Notes: a model not told the origin generated them from the sequence alone. 13,566 nucleotides of DNA from Halopseudomonas salina (GCF_008641105.1 NZ_VTTI01000001.1:70174-83739), one strand, 5' to 3'; positions 1 through 8,294 are shown, counted from the first letter of the stretch. Translations and numbers: made by a program.

Positions 1-1928
1 GCCCGGGCATCCAGCGCCAGACCATTTACGCCCGGTACCATCCAGTCAACGCCCAGATTGGCCTGGGTAGTCGGCGAGCCGATAGCTTCGTTGCCATCCA
101 CATCTGCGTCCAGCAGGCTGATGCCACCGAGCAGCGACAGACCCGAGACCGGCTGACCGAAGGCGCTCAATTCGAGGCCGCGATTTTCCTGATGGTCGAC
201 AATCTTGTAGGTATTGTTCTCCACGCCGCCAATCGGCTTGCGGCTCTGGAATACGCCTACGCTGCCGCCGAACCGGCCACCGTCATACTTCAGACCAATT
301 TCGCTCTGCCGAGTCTTGTAAGGCTCAAGCACTTCACCCTCGTTGTTCAGCGGCGGCTGACCGGAGCCGGCATTGGCCACATCACCCTTGACCAGGCCTT
401 CAATGTAATTGGCATAGGCTGAGAACTCGGGATTGATCTGGTAAACGATACCGGCGATTGGCGTGACCGCGCTTTCCGAATACTCCGCAGTCTCAGCGCC
501 GGAAGTCGCGTCATAGCTGTGGGTCTCGATGTTCTGGTGGCGGGCGCCCAGGGTGACCAACAAACGATCGTCCATCAGCGCCAGCGTATCGGCCAGGGCA
601 ACACTGCGAGTATCAACTTCTTCGGTCACCAGCGGACTGTCGAAGCTACCGCCGATAAAGGCAGTAGTCGGTGGCGCGGCGACGTCGGTCGGCGCGTACA
701 GATTGCTGCCAAAACCGGCGAAATCGGAGAAACCGAACGCGTTGCGCGACTCGGAGGAAAACACCGCTGCCGACAGCGTGACCGTGTGACCTACAGAGCC
801 GGTGGCGAAGTTGCCGCGCACGCCCGCTTCACCGGTCTTTACCTCGTCTTCGCGCACATTGTTGAAGCGATAGGCGTTGGTGTCACCCGCAGCATTGATC
901 AACGTGGGGTTGGCGAAATCGCCGGACTCTTCCCCATTGCGCAGACCGCCAGCAATCCAGCCAGTCAGATTGTCGCGGAAATCGTATTCGGCGCGCAGGG
1001 TCCCGAAAGTGTCCCGGGCGCTGGAGTAGGTCCAGGGCTGGGCAATGCTTTCAGAAGCGTCCGGTGCGGACGGAATATCCAGACCGGGGGCGATGGTTAT
1101 ATTCGGCTGCGACCCGTCCAGACGATGATCCTGATAACCCACATCGGCTGAAACCCGCATGTTGCCCTCGCGGAAGTCGGCGCCCAGCGCGACCACATCC
1201 AGCTCGGTGGACTCACCATCAACGGCGGTATCGCCATCGCGACGCGCCATGTTCAAACGCAAACCGAAGCGGTCGTCCTCGGAACGGCGAGCGAAGTCAC
1301 CAGCCACATAGGCCTGGCCGCCGGAGCGTACCCCGGCAGTGACCTGGCTCAACGGCTGGTTCGGCGCCCGCTTGGGCACGATGTTGATAGCGCCACCCAA
1401 CCCGCTGCCGCCGGGCGCAGCGCCATACAGAAAGGCATTGGCGCCGCGCAGCACTTCAACCCGCTCGATGAACTCGGTACCCAGATACTGACGTGGCAGC
1501 AGACCGAACAGGCCGTTGTAGGACATGTCATCGGAGAAGATGGGCAGACCGCGTACCAGATATACCTGCTGGAAATTACCGAAGCCACGGGCCACGCGCA
1601 CTGCTGGGTCGTTGATCAGCACCTCACCAACGCTGGCCGCCTGCTGGTCTTCGATCAGCATCTCGGTGTAGCTGGTCAGCGCAAAGGGCGTTTCCATGTA
1701 GTCCTTGTTACCCAGAATGCCAATCCGCCCGCCGCTTGCCACCTGACCGCCGGCGTAGGGTGCCGGCAGGCCTTCGGCGGAGGCATCCGCGCTGGCACTA
1801 ACCACTGTGGTAGGCAGCTCGATTGCACTGGCCGGCTCATCCTGAGCAGATGTTTGGGCATGCGCCAGCGGAGCCAGTGCCGTTAGCGCCAGGGAAAGGG
1901 CGGAAAGCTTGAAATAAGGAGTCGGCAT
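1..1928 (-). CDS. TonB-dependent siderophore receptor (3' end outside window)
   Basis: Outer-membrane beta-barrel receptor that imports ferric siderophores using TonB/ExbB/ExbD energy. The frame is open, with no internal stop, from the ATG at 1928 to the window edge, giving about 642 residues; perhaps 60-100 C-terminal residues (last barrel strands) are missing. The N-terminus MPTPYFKLSALSLALTALAP is a signal peptide ending AHA-Q near residue 24. A likely TonB box (ELPTTVVSAS) lies near residues 37-46. The plug domain has the family hallmark ERVEVLRGANAFLYGAAPGG at about 155-174, then GGAINIVPKRAP. Barrel sequence rich in alternating aromatic and charged residues follows, reaching a late-barrel motif (NLGVDWMVPGVNGLALDAR) at the edge. 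There is no N-terminal signalling (STN) domain, so it is a plain transporter, not a FecA/PupB-type transducer. No strong Shine-Dalgarno precedes the ATG; the signal peptide fixes the start. The ligand cannot be read from the sequence. Confidence 0.93.
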   Translation of the reverse strand, partial: MPTPYFKLSALSLALTALAPLAHAQTSAQDEPASAIELPTTVVSASADASAEGLPAPYAGGQVASGGRIGILGNKDYMETPFALTSYTEMLIEDQQAASVGEVLINDPAVRVARGFGNFQQVYLVRGLPIFSDDMSYNGLFGLLPRQYLGTEFIERVEVLRGANAFLYGAAPGGSGLGGAINIVPKRAPNQPLSQVTAGVRSGGQAYVAGDFARRSEDDRFGLRLNMARRDGDTAVDGESTELDVVALGADFREGNMRVSADVGYQDHRLDGSQPNITIAPGLDIPSAPDASESIAQPWTYSSARDTFGTLRAEYDFRDNLTGWIAGGLRNGEESGDFANPTLINAAGDTNAYRFNNVREDEVKTGEAGVRGNFATGSVGHTVTLSAAVFSSESRNAFGFSDFAGFGSNLYAPTDVAAPPTTAFIGGSFDSPLVTEEVDTRSVALADTLALMDDRLLVTLGARHQNIETHSYDATSGAETAEYSESAVTPIAGIVYQINPEFSAYANYIEGLVKGDVANAGSGQPPLNNEGEVLEPYKTRQSEIGLKYDGGRFGGSVGVFQSRKPIGGVENNTYKIVDHQENRGLELSAFGQPVSGLSLLGGISLLDADVDGNEAIGSPTTQANLGVDWMVPGVNGLALDAR

Positions 1929-2014
1929 GGGAGGCAGCTCTGAAGGATAAGTAAGGGAAACCGTAACGACAGAACGCACGCGTGGCGCACAAATATGTTC
2001 GTCGTAATACAAAC

Positions 2015-2033
2015 GGTTCGCATTCTACTTATC
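2015..2033 (-). promoter_or_regulatory. Putative Fur box and promoter of the siderophore receptor
   Basis: Read on the minus strand, GATAAGTAGAATGCGAACC matches the 19-bp Fur consensus GATAATGATAATCATTATC at 11 positions, with the left half (GATAA..A.AAT) best. It contains TAGAAT (minus strand of 2022-2027), 5/6 to a sigma-70 -10 box; the -35 candidate 17 bases upstream is poor. It lies in the 144-base gap between the CIA30 gene and the receptor start, about 90 bases upstream of the ATG. The position fits iron repression of a siderophore receptor. The match is moderate, so this is an inference supported by context. Confidence 0.45.
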
Positions 2034-2072
2034 ATGCAGAAACTTTCCCACCCCTTTTTGTTCAGCATTTAC

Positions 2073-2606
2073 TCAGATGTAGAAACCGGCCCGGCGCACG
2101 CAGACATCGACGTCGAACGCTTCGCCAATGGCAACCACTGCAATGCTCTTGATCTGCGCGGGGTCCAGCTCAATGTCAGTACGATGAGGGCTGAGCTGCG
2201 AGTAGGGTATATTGAAACGGATCCAATACGGCTCCACCCGCAGAGTATGGCGATAGGATTGCCAGGGCCTGTCCAGTTGGCTGGTCTTGATATGCAGATT
2301 GTATTCGTGGGCGGGGCCGCACAATTCGATAAACAAGCCTTGGAAATTGGCCAGGGAATACGCCGGCCCGATATCCAGCTTCATCTGCACAAAGCCGCCA
2401 TTGTTATCCAGACTGGTCTGCCCGGTCAGACAGCTAGCACTCGAATTGCTCCGCTCGCACTGACTAACCCGTGCATTGGACACGCCACCCATCACCTGAT
2501 CGCTGATCGCCACCCAGGGCGAGGGCACATCACGCTGCGCTCGATAGACATCGATCAATCGATCCTCTTCGACTTGAGGACCGTGTACCTCCAGAGCCTC
2601 ACTCAT
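2073..2606 (-). CDS. CIA30 domain-containing protein
   Basis: A 177-residue cytoplasmic protein without signal peptide or membrane segment. Almost all of it is a CIA30-type (complex I intermediate-associated protein 30) jelly-roll-like domain. The family motif WVAISDQVMGGVSNARV is at residues 31-47, GFVQMKLDI at 71-79, F-x-G-L-F-I-E-L-C-G at 88-97, YNLHIKTSQL at 102-111, and a C-terminal strand ending RRAGFYI. The ATG at 2606 is chosen because the conserved part begins just after it; a longer reading to 2735 would add only low-quality sequence out of register with the upstream gene. It overlaps the DUF2237 gene by 8 bases (ATGAGTGA), indicating translational coupling, and is the last gene of the six-gene run. 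Bacterial CIA30 proteins are mostly uncharacterised; an assembly or binding role is known only for the mitochondrial relative. No function is assigned. Confidence 0.85.
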   Translation of the reverse strand: MSEALEVHGPQVEEDRLIDVYRAQRDVPSPWVAISDQVMGGVSNARVSQCERSNSSASCLTGQTSLDNNGGFVQMKLDIGPAYSLANFQGLFIELCGPAHEYNLHIKTSQLDRPWQSYRHTLRVEPYWIRFNIPYSQLSPHRTDIELDPAQIKSIAVVAIGEAFDVDVCVRRAGFYI

Positions 2607-2961
2607 ACGCCTGCAACACCTCAAGACTGATGATCTCGGTCGCCTTTTCGTGGCAGGCATCGAGCAACACCGGAGGTGCAACGCCCGCCTCGTAGGCTTC
2701 TTTCCAGCGACTGGCGCAAAGGCACCACCTGTCACCCGGCTTGAGCCCGGGAAAGTCCCACTCGGGCCGGGGCGTGATCAGATCATTCCCGCGCTCCAGG
2801 CTGTATTGCAAAAAGGTGTCGGTCACTACCGCGCAAACCACATGCCGGCCGAGGTCGGCATCACCGGTATGGCAAAACCCGTCCCGGTAAAAACCGGCTT
2901 TGATTTGATTGCAACATGGCTCCAGGGCGGTGCCCAGAACGTTCTTCGCACTGTTGGCCAT
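2599..2961 (-). CDS. DUF2237 family protein
   Basis: A 120-residue soluble protein that matches the DUF2237 (COG3651) family from end to end: NVLGTALEPC at residues 7-16, GFYRDGFCHTG at 23-33, a central GNDLITPRPEWDFPGLKPGD stretch at 58-77, RWCLCASRWKEA at 78-89 and GVAPPVLLDACHE at 93-105. Conserved cysteines at 16, 17, 30, 43, 80 and 82 together with His 40 and 104 look like a possible metal or redox site, but no biochemical role is established that I know of. The start is well supported by AAGGAG eight bases before the ATG. It follows the AttH-like lipoprotein gene by 28 bases and overlaps the CIA30 gene by 8 bases, so it is probably co-transcribed with the exporter genes. Confidence 0.93.
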   Translation of the reverse strand: MANSAKNVLGTALEPCCNQIKAGFYRDGFCHTGDADLGRHVVCAVVTDTFLQYSLERGNDLITPRPEWDFPGLKPGDRWCLCASRWKEAYEAGVAPPVLLDACHEKATEIISLEVLQAYE

Positions 2962-2989
2962 TGCGTGTTCTCCTTTTACATTAAATTAG

Positions 2990-4069
2990 TCAGTACCCGG
3001 TCATCTCAAGATAGCCGACACCAGTGTGGCTACCAGTAACCTTGATGGGACCCTCCCAATAGGGGATCCCGGTGCCCATCCACGCCTGCTCGTTCAGCGC
3101 CTGCACTTCGATATCGAGCCCCTTGCCTGTCACCTGCAATCGCCAATGGGTCGGCAGAGTGCGTCCTGCGACCTCGGTTTGCGCCAGCGGGGTCATGGTG
3201 ATGAGCTCCTGGTCCAGCGGCTCGCTGACTCCGTTCGGGGTAATCCAGGTGCCCGAGTAAAAATGACTGCCATCGTCACTGCGCAGGCGAAAAAGCATCA
3301 ATTTGTTGCCATCGTGCAGATGCAGTGAAAACCAGTCCCACCCCTGCTGATCCTCTGCCAGCGGCTGACTGCTCCATTCCCGGTCGAGCCAGGCACTGCC
3401 GCTGACCTTGTGTTGTTCCCCTTGCCACTCGATTTCGCCTTCAACCTGATAGAACGGCTGGCTGTAGTACCAGGACGCTTGGCCACGATCCGATTTGCGG
3501 CTGAAACCGCGTTCACCATGCAATACCAGCGGCCCCTCTGCCTGCAGACTTAATTGGTATTTGAAACCCTCCGAGGCGGCGCTGACCTGCAGGGGGCTTA
3601 GCTGCCCGTCGGCATCACCTTCCAGGGACCAGTCATCAATCCAGGCTTGGAAAGGCTCGACCCGCACGCCAGCCTGACCTATACCTCCCCGGGCCAGGCG
3701 GTCGGCATGCTGATGCCCATCGGCATGGGTCAGGCCGGCGTGGCCAAGCCAGACCTGCGCACTTTGCCAGCCATCTTGTGCCTCTTGCTCGTTCTGCGGA
3801 GCCATGGCCTGACGAAAGAGTGTCCATTGTGCGCCCCACGCCTTGCCCTGCTCATCTGTCAGGTTGGCGGTGACGTACCACCATTCGATCCGATAGTCGG
3901 GGTGGGCGGCAAAATCGGCTGGAAAGCGCAGCGGCTCGCCCGGGGTAACGGCGCTGAAACCTTCCGCCTCACTTCCCAAACCGGCAAAGCCAGCAGGCGC
4001 GGTCGGCGGGGAGCTGTCACAGGCCGCCAGGGAGCTCAGAATCAATGCGCACAGCCATTTAGGCACCAT
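2990..4069 (-). CDS. AttH/CrtC-like lipocalin-domain lipoprotein
   Basis: A 359-residue predicted lipoprotein with a lipobox LAAC (Cys17) after a short hydrophobic signal. The mature part is a double-lipocalin AttH / carotenoid 1,2-hydratase (CrtC) type protein, also catalogued as COG5621 predicted secreted hydrolase. Hallmarks are IEWWYVTANL at 61-70, WYYSQPFYQVEG at 200-211, GSAWLDREWSS at 224-234, GWDWFSLHLHDG at 243-254 and the C-terminal GVGYLEMTGY at 350-359. Asp18 at +2 is the classical inner-membrane retention (Lol-avoidance) signal, so it probably stays with its transporter facing the periplasm; Pseudomonas also reads positions +3/+4, so this is not certain. A strong GAGGAG precedes the ATG. 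The gene overlaps the permease gene by 11 bases. This ATPase-permease-AttH order is the attEFGH-type arrangement. The substrate is unknown and enzymatic activity is unproven. Confidence 0.9.
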   Translation of the reverse strand: MVPKWLCALILSSLAACDSSPPTAPAGFAGLGSEAEGFSAVTPGEPLRFPADFAAHPDYRIEWWYVTANLTDEQGKAWGAQWTLFRQAMAPQNEQEAQDGWQSAQVWLGHAGLTHADGHQHADRLARGGIGQAGVRVEPFQAWIDDWSLEGDADGQLSPLQVSAASEGFKYQLSLQAEGPLVLHGERGFSRKSDRGQASWYYSQPFYQVEGEIEWQGEQHKVSGSAWLDREWSSQPLAEDQQGWDWFSLHLHDGNKLMLFRLRSDDGSHFYSGTWITPNGVSEPLDQELITMTPLAQTEVAGRTLPTHWRLQVTGKGLDIEVQALNEQAWMGTGIPYWEGPIKVTGSHTGVGYLEMTGY

Positions 4070-6533
4070 GGGTAAAACTCCTCAGCAAGCGCGCGGGCCC
4101 GGTGCGCATGATGCGCCAGGCAGGGCCGATGCTCGCCAGCAATACCGCGGCCAGGGCCAGCAACACCAACAACAACCATTGCCGTGGAAACCAGTGCCAG
4201 GGCAGGCGCCAGCCGAATGCCTGCACATTGACCACTTCGACCAGACACCAGGCCAGCGCCAGCCCAAGCGGAATGGCCAGCGCGCAGGTAAGTGCCGCCA
4301 GAACGAGCATTTGCGCCAGACTCAGCAGGGCCAACTGGCCCGGCCGCAAGCCCATTGCCCAGAGCGGTGCAAGCTGACTTAGTCGGCTGTCGGCCAGGCC
4401 CAGCAAGCTGGTAAACAGCGCCACCGCGGCAACCCCCAGGGTCAAGGTGTTAAGCGCGGCTGTGGCAGAGAATGTCTGTTCAAATATCTGCTGCGAATAG
4501 GCTTTCAGGGCAGCCTGATCAATCACCCGGCTGTCGCCCAGATCAAACTCTGTGCGCAGGTCGGAAGCTATCCTGGGCGCGGCGGCGGGTTCAGTCAGTA
4601 TCCCGATACTGGTCAGTGGCAGATCGGGCCAACGCTGTTGCAACCCGGCGGCAGATACCAGCATCTGGCCCTTGGGATTACCATAATCGGCATAGCGGCC
4701 CAGCACGTTCAACGGCCAGACCCCGGCAGGGGTGTCCAGCATCAAGGTATCACCCACCGCCAGATCCAGACGGTAGGCAAGTTGCTCGCTGACCATGGTA
4801 CCTGTGCCTGCAACCAGCTGAGGCCAGGGATCCGGGGCGTTTTCCAATAGTGGCCAGGTGTCGGCGTAGAGCGGGTGGTCAATAACACCGCTCAGCTGGG
4901 TGGGCCAGCCGCCGACACGCGTGTCCAGCTGCCAGCTGGGTAGCTGTGCGTGCACCTGAGGCTGATGGTTCAGCCATTTTTCAATGACATCCGCCTGTTG
5001 CGAGTCCAATGGACGCACATAGATATCGGCAGCCAGACGCTGGTCCAGCCAGCCGGTGAAGGTCTGGCGAAATCCTTCGGTCATGCTGCCCACGCCAATA
5101 TTGGCAGCCAACGCCAGCAGCAGCGCCATCAGGGCCACGCTCAAGCCTGATAATTGCTGCTGACTGTCCGCCCAGAACCACTGCCGCACCGGACCGCCAC
5201 GGCGCAACTGGGCCACTCGCAATATTGCCTGCAGGCACAGTGGCAACAACCAGGCGGCGCCCAGCAACAGGCAGGCGAGCAGACCAAAGCCGGCAAGCAG
5301 TGAGTCGCCCCAGAAAATCAGCCCGCCGGCCACCAGCAAGAGCAGCACACCAAGTACCGTTTGTCTTTTGATCATTCGGCCCTGGGCCTCTCTCCACGCC
5401 TGCGGTCTGGCCCAGGCCAGCACCGGCAGACGCATCGCCGCGAGCACACTACCTCCACCGGCAATCAGGGTCCCGAGCAAACTCATGCCCAACCCGGTAA
5501 GCCACCAGAGTGCATCCAGAGATAACTGCCCCGCCACCTGGGCACCATACAAGCCTCGCAAACTGGCCGCCAGATCACCAACCAGTAACGCCGCGAGCGC
5601 AAAACCGCTGAGTACTCCGAGACTGCCGCCCAGCAACGCCAGTATCAGAAGTTCGAACAGAAGAACTGCGAGCAGTGTCTTGAGACTGACGCCGCAGGCG
5701 CGCAACGTCTGCAGCAGACCACGACGCTGCTCCATGGCCAGATTGGCCGCAGCATGCACGATAAAGAGCCCGACCACGAAAGCCAGCAGACCCAGGGCGG
5801 TGAGGTTGAGGTGAAAACTGTCGGTCAGCCGCACCAGGTCATCCTCACCGCGGGTCTCCCAGACCAGCGACACACTCTCCGGCAGCGGCGGCAGGTCAGC
5901 GGCGAAGCCAGCGGCAACCACCAGCTGAGTGAGCTTTTCAGTCTGTTCCAGCAGCCGCTGTGCCTGACCAATATCCACCAGCAGCATGCCCGGCGGCAGG
6001 GTATCCACGACATGCAGCGGCGGAAGCTGTTCACCACTGGCCAGAACCGGGGTGTCACCGGCGGCAAGACCAAGTTCGCTAAGGGTATCGCCTGCGATCC
6101 AGGTAAGGCCCGGCGCCAGCATGAACGCCTGTAGCTGGCTCTGATCGCCGGCCTGGGTGGCAATGGTCCCTTCGCCGGGCAATGTCAGCGGCTCAATCCC
6201 GGTCAACTGCAACCGCCGCGTACCCTCGACACCGACCAGCTCCACTGTCCCGCTCAACATCGGCGACACCGGCCACCCTGCGCGGCGCAGGGTGATGAAG
6301 TACTGCTGGGAAAAGGGCTGACCTGCCGGGTCTACCAGGGCGGTTTGGGCGCTGCCAGTGAACAATTCCGCAGCCCGATCATAGCTTTCACGCGCCTGAC
6401 TGTTCAGTGCCTGCACGCCGGTCCAGAGTGCCGTAGCCAACCACAGCCCGACCAACAGACAGCCGGCCTGCAACGGATGCCGACGCCAATGGCTGAGCAG
6501 GGTGTGCAGTACCCAGCCCCAGTGTCGGATCAC
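4059..6533 (-). CDS. ABC transporter permease, fused FtsX/MacB type (10 TM)
   Basis: An 824-residue inner-membrane permease. Hydrophobic segments lie near residues 22-42, 244-266, 287-318, 342-366, 391-407, 411-435, 462-484, 691-715, 731-763 and 783-803. Two large periplasmic domains sit between TM1-TM2 (43-243) and TM7-TM8 (485-690). This is a duplicated four-TM FtsX unit joined by a two-TM linker, i.e. AttF and AttG fused in one chain. Type VII ABC permeases of this kind usually drive movement of lipids, lipoproteins or peptides at the periplasmic face rather than classical channel transport. The start is GTG at 6533, not ATG; the 4-base GTGA overlap with the ATPase stop and a GGGAG ribosome site support it. 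The 11-base overlap with the lipoprotein gene downstream suggests a shared complex. Confidence 0.93.
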   Translation of the reverse strand: MIRHWGWVLHTLLSHWRRHPLQAGCLLVGLWLATALWTGVQALNSQARESYDRAAELFTGSAQTALVDPAGQPFSQQYFITLRRAGWPVSPMLSGTVELVGVEGTRRLQLTGIEPLTLPGEGTIATQAGDQSQLQAFMLAPGLTWIAGDTLSELGLAAGDTPVLASGEQLPPLHVVDTLPPGMLLVDIGQAQRLLEQTEKLTQLVVAAGFAADLPPLPESVSLVWETRGEDDLVRLTDSFHLNLTALGLLAFVVGLFIVHAAANLAMEQRRGLLQTLRACGVSLKTLLAVLLFELLILALLGGSLGVLSGFALAALLVGDLAASLRGLYGAQVAGQLSLDALWWLTGLGMSLLGTLIAGGGSVLAAMRLPVLAWARPQAWREAQGRMIKRQTVLGVLLLLVAGGLIFWGDSLLAGFGLLACLLLGAAWLLPLCLQAILRVAQLRRGGPVRQWFWADSQQQLSGLSVALMALLLALAANIGVGSMTEGFRQTFTGWLDQRLAADIYVRPLDSQQADVIEKWLNHQPQVHAQLPSWQLDTRVGGWPTQLSGVIDHPLYADTWPLLENAPDPWPQLVAGTGTMVSEQLAYRLDLAVGDTLMLDTPAGVWPLNVLGRYADYGNPKGQMLVSAAGLQQRWPDLPLTSIGILTEPAAAPRIASDLRTEFDLGDSRVIDQAALKAYSQQIFEQTFSATAALNTLTLGVAAVALFTSLLGLADSRLSQLAPLWAMGLRPGQLALLSLAQMLVLAALTCALAIPLGLALAWCLVEVVNVQAFGWRLPWHWFPRQWLLLVLLALAAVLLASIGPAWRIMRTGPARLLRSFTHGA

Positions 6534-7195
6534 AAATCACTCCCGTGCACTCGTCCAGACTTGAGCATTACCTGACGATCCAGCCGCGCAGCCAGGGATG
6601 CACTATGGGTGACCATCAACAGGCTTGAGCCCGCTTCCTGCACCAGCTCAAGAAGCAAGGCCATGACCTCGTCGGCGCTGCCCTCATCCAGATTGCCTGT
6701 GGGCTCATCAGCGAGCACCAGCGGTGGCCGCACGGCGAGCGCACGACCAACGGCAACCCGCTGCTGCTGCCCCCCGGAGAGCTGTTCGGGGTAGCGCTGC
6801 AGCAGTGCACTCAAGCCCAGCCGCTGCGCGAGCCAGCCCAGCCATTGATCGTCGATACGACCGGCCAACCGAGCCTGAAAGGCCAGATTGTCGACTACTC
6901 GCAGGGACGGGATCAGGTTGAACTGCTGAAAAATGACCGCTACCTGATCGCGGCGAAAGGCGGCCCGCGCAGACTCATCCAGGCCGGCAAGCGATCTTCC
7001 GGCAACGTGAACAGCGCCGCTATCGGGCTGATCCAGCCCGGCAACCAGATGCAACAAAGTGCTCTTGCCACTACCTGACTCCCCCATCAACGCAAGGCTC
7101 CTGCCCGCGTCAAGCTGCAGGCTGACCCCGTCGAGTACCGGAAGCTGCCCTTGTGGGCCTGGATACGATTTTTTCAGGTTGGTTACTTCAAGCAC
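6530..7195 (-). CDS. ABC transporter ATP-binding protein (LolD/MacB-like)
   Basis: A complete 221-residue nucleotide-binding subunit if started at the GTG at 7195 (MLEVTNLKKSYPGPQG). Walker A GESGSGKST is at 38-46, the Q-loop VIFQQFNLIP at 88-97, signature LSGGQQQR at 139-146, Walker B LVLADEP at 159-165 (catalytic Glu164), D-loop GNLD at 167-170 and H-loop His197. The FNLIPSLRVVDN region is typical of the LolD/MacB/FtsE group that partners FtsX-type permeases. An ATG at 7231 would add MRWCIPALENRN, which is not family-like and would extend the overlap with the regulator gene to 44 bases; the GTG has a GGAGA eight bases upstream and overlaps by 8 bases. The stop overlaps the permease GTG by 4 bases. 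It supplies energy for the AttFG-like permease. Confidence 0.93.
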   Translation of the reverse strand: MLEVTNLKKSYPGPQGQLPVLDGVSLQLDAGRSLALMGESGSGKSTLLHLVAGLDQPDSGAVHVAGRSLAGLDESARAAFRRDQVAVIFQQFNLIPSLRVVDNLAFQARLAGRIDDQWLGWLAQRLGLSALLQRYPEQLSGGQQQRVAVGRALAVRPPLVLADEPTGNLDEGSADEVMALLLELVQEAGSSLLMVTHSASLAARLDRQVMLKSGRVHGSDL

Positions 7196-8276
7196 GTTGC
7201 GATTCTCCAGAGCCGGGATGCACCAGCGCATTGATCAATGGCTCTAATGTCTGTGTCGGGCGTCGTCTGCGCCAATGGTCCGGCGACAGGCCAGACCAGC
7301 GTTTGAACGCACGTGAAAAACTGGCCGCTTCGGCGTAGCCCAATTGCCGGGCGATGCTGTCCAGCCCCAGAGCGCTGTCGCTCAATAGCCTTTCGGCGAG
7401 GTTACGCCTGACCCGTTCGTCCAGTCTCCGGTACGGATGCCCCTCCTCGGCCAGACGGCGATGCAGGGTACGCTCGGACAGGGCAAGATGGGCGGCAACA
7501 GTTCGCGCCGGAAGAATCTGCCCGGAACGACTCATAAGCAGCTGCATCACCTGGCGCGCTAACGGCGCGTGGATATCTTCAAGGCTGTCACACAGATGCT
7601 GACACAGGTTTGCGCATGTTCGCTGGGTTAACGCGTTGGCCAGAGGCAACTCGGCATCAAGATCCGCGTCCGATATAAGCATGGCGTTACGGGGCGCCTG
7701 GGTGTTCACGGCACAGCCGAAATGCGCAAGATACAGCTCGGAGGTGCCCGCGCCGGGCACACAGATATCCATTCGCAGTGGTATGAAGGGCCGCTGCAGC
7801 AACTCGGAGAAAAGGCACTGCCAGGCAGTCATGCCTCGCTCCACCACCAGGCATTGCGCGTCAGCTGGCAGGACACCCTGATCCATTGTCATCAACACAC
7901 CCTCAGGGTGATTCTGCAGACTCACGGGACAAATCGATAAGGATAGAGCTCTGAACTGGCTGGTTACGTCAATCGCATCACGCAGGGTGCGGCTCGCCAG
8001 CATCGCGTAACCCAGCAGACCCAGACTGGTCAGGTGGTAACGCCGGCCGACCTGCAGCCCAAGACCCGGCATTGAATGTCGAGCGACAAGATTGCGGATC
8101 ACCGCGAGCTCTTGCCACAGCTCCACGCTTTCAATGCACTCGATATCCTGTTGGGATTCTGCCGCACAAGGTAAACCCGTATTGGCCAGGCAGGCCGCCA
8201 ACTCGACATTGTTGTCCACTGCCACGTCGAGCAGAAAACGCAGATTGGTGTTATCTCTTCGCTGCCGCCAGTCCAC
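7188..8276 (-). CDS. AraC-family transcriptional regulator
   Basis: A 362-residue regulator. The N-terminal part (about 15-210) resembles the arabinose-binding-like effector domain of the OruR/PF12625 subgroup (ELWQELAVIRNLV at 52-64, YHLTSLGLLGYAMLASRTLRDA at 80-101). The C-terminus has the double helix-turn-helix: first HTH around 256-277 (ARTVAAHLALSERTLHRRLA), second around 306-336 (SIARQLGYAEAASFSRAFKR, then WSGLSPDHW). The start is GTG at 8276: a stop lies in frame five codons upstream, no in-frame ATG exists between, and an AAGAGGGG lies just ahead. It is the first gene of the minus-strand run and overlaps the ATPase gene by 8 bases. It is also divergent to the dioxygenase gene, the usual geometry for a local regulator. 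The ligand is unknown; an enzyme substrate from the neighbouring dioxygenase pathway is a reasonable guess. Confidence 0.93.
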   Translation of the reverse strand: MDWRQRRDNTNLRFLLDVAVDNNVELAACLANTGLPCAAESQQDIECIESVELWQELAVIRNLVARHSMPGLGLQVGRRYHLTSLGLLGYAMLASRTLRDAIDVTSQFRALSLSICPVSLQNHPEGVLMTMDQGVLPADAQCLVVERGMTAWQCLFSELLQRPFIPLRMDICVPGAGTSELYLAHFGCAVNTQAPRNAMLISDADLDAELPLANALTQRTCANLCQHLCDSLEDIHAPLARQVMQLLMSRSGQILPARTVAAHLALSERTLHRRLAEEGHPYRRLDERVRRNLAERLLSDSALGLDSIARQLGYAEAASFSRAFKRWSGLSPDHWRRRRPTQTLEPLINALVHPGSGESQRA

Positions 8277-8294
8277 ATCATGCCCCTCTTAAAA

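Noticed and set aside
519..1151. Open frame of 210 codons on the plus strand
   Set aside because: It is antisense to the siderophore receptor, whose own frame is continuous and motif-rich; no domain or ribosome site supports it.
1995..2630. Plus-strand open frame of 211 codons
   Set aside because: It mirrors the CIA30 gene on the other strand, and the minus-strand product has clear family motifs.
2599..2735. Longer N-terminus for the CIA30 protein (start at 2735)
   Set aside because: The extra 43 residues are Arg/Cys-rich, unlike the family, and would overlap the well-supported DUF2237 gene by 137 bases.
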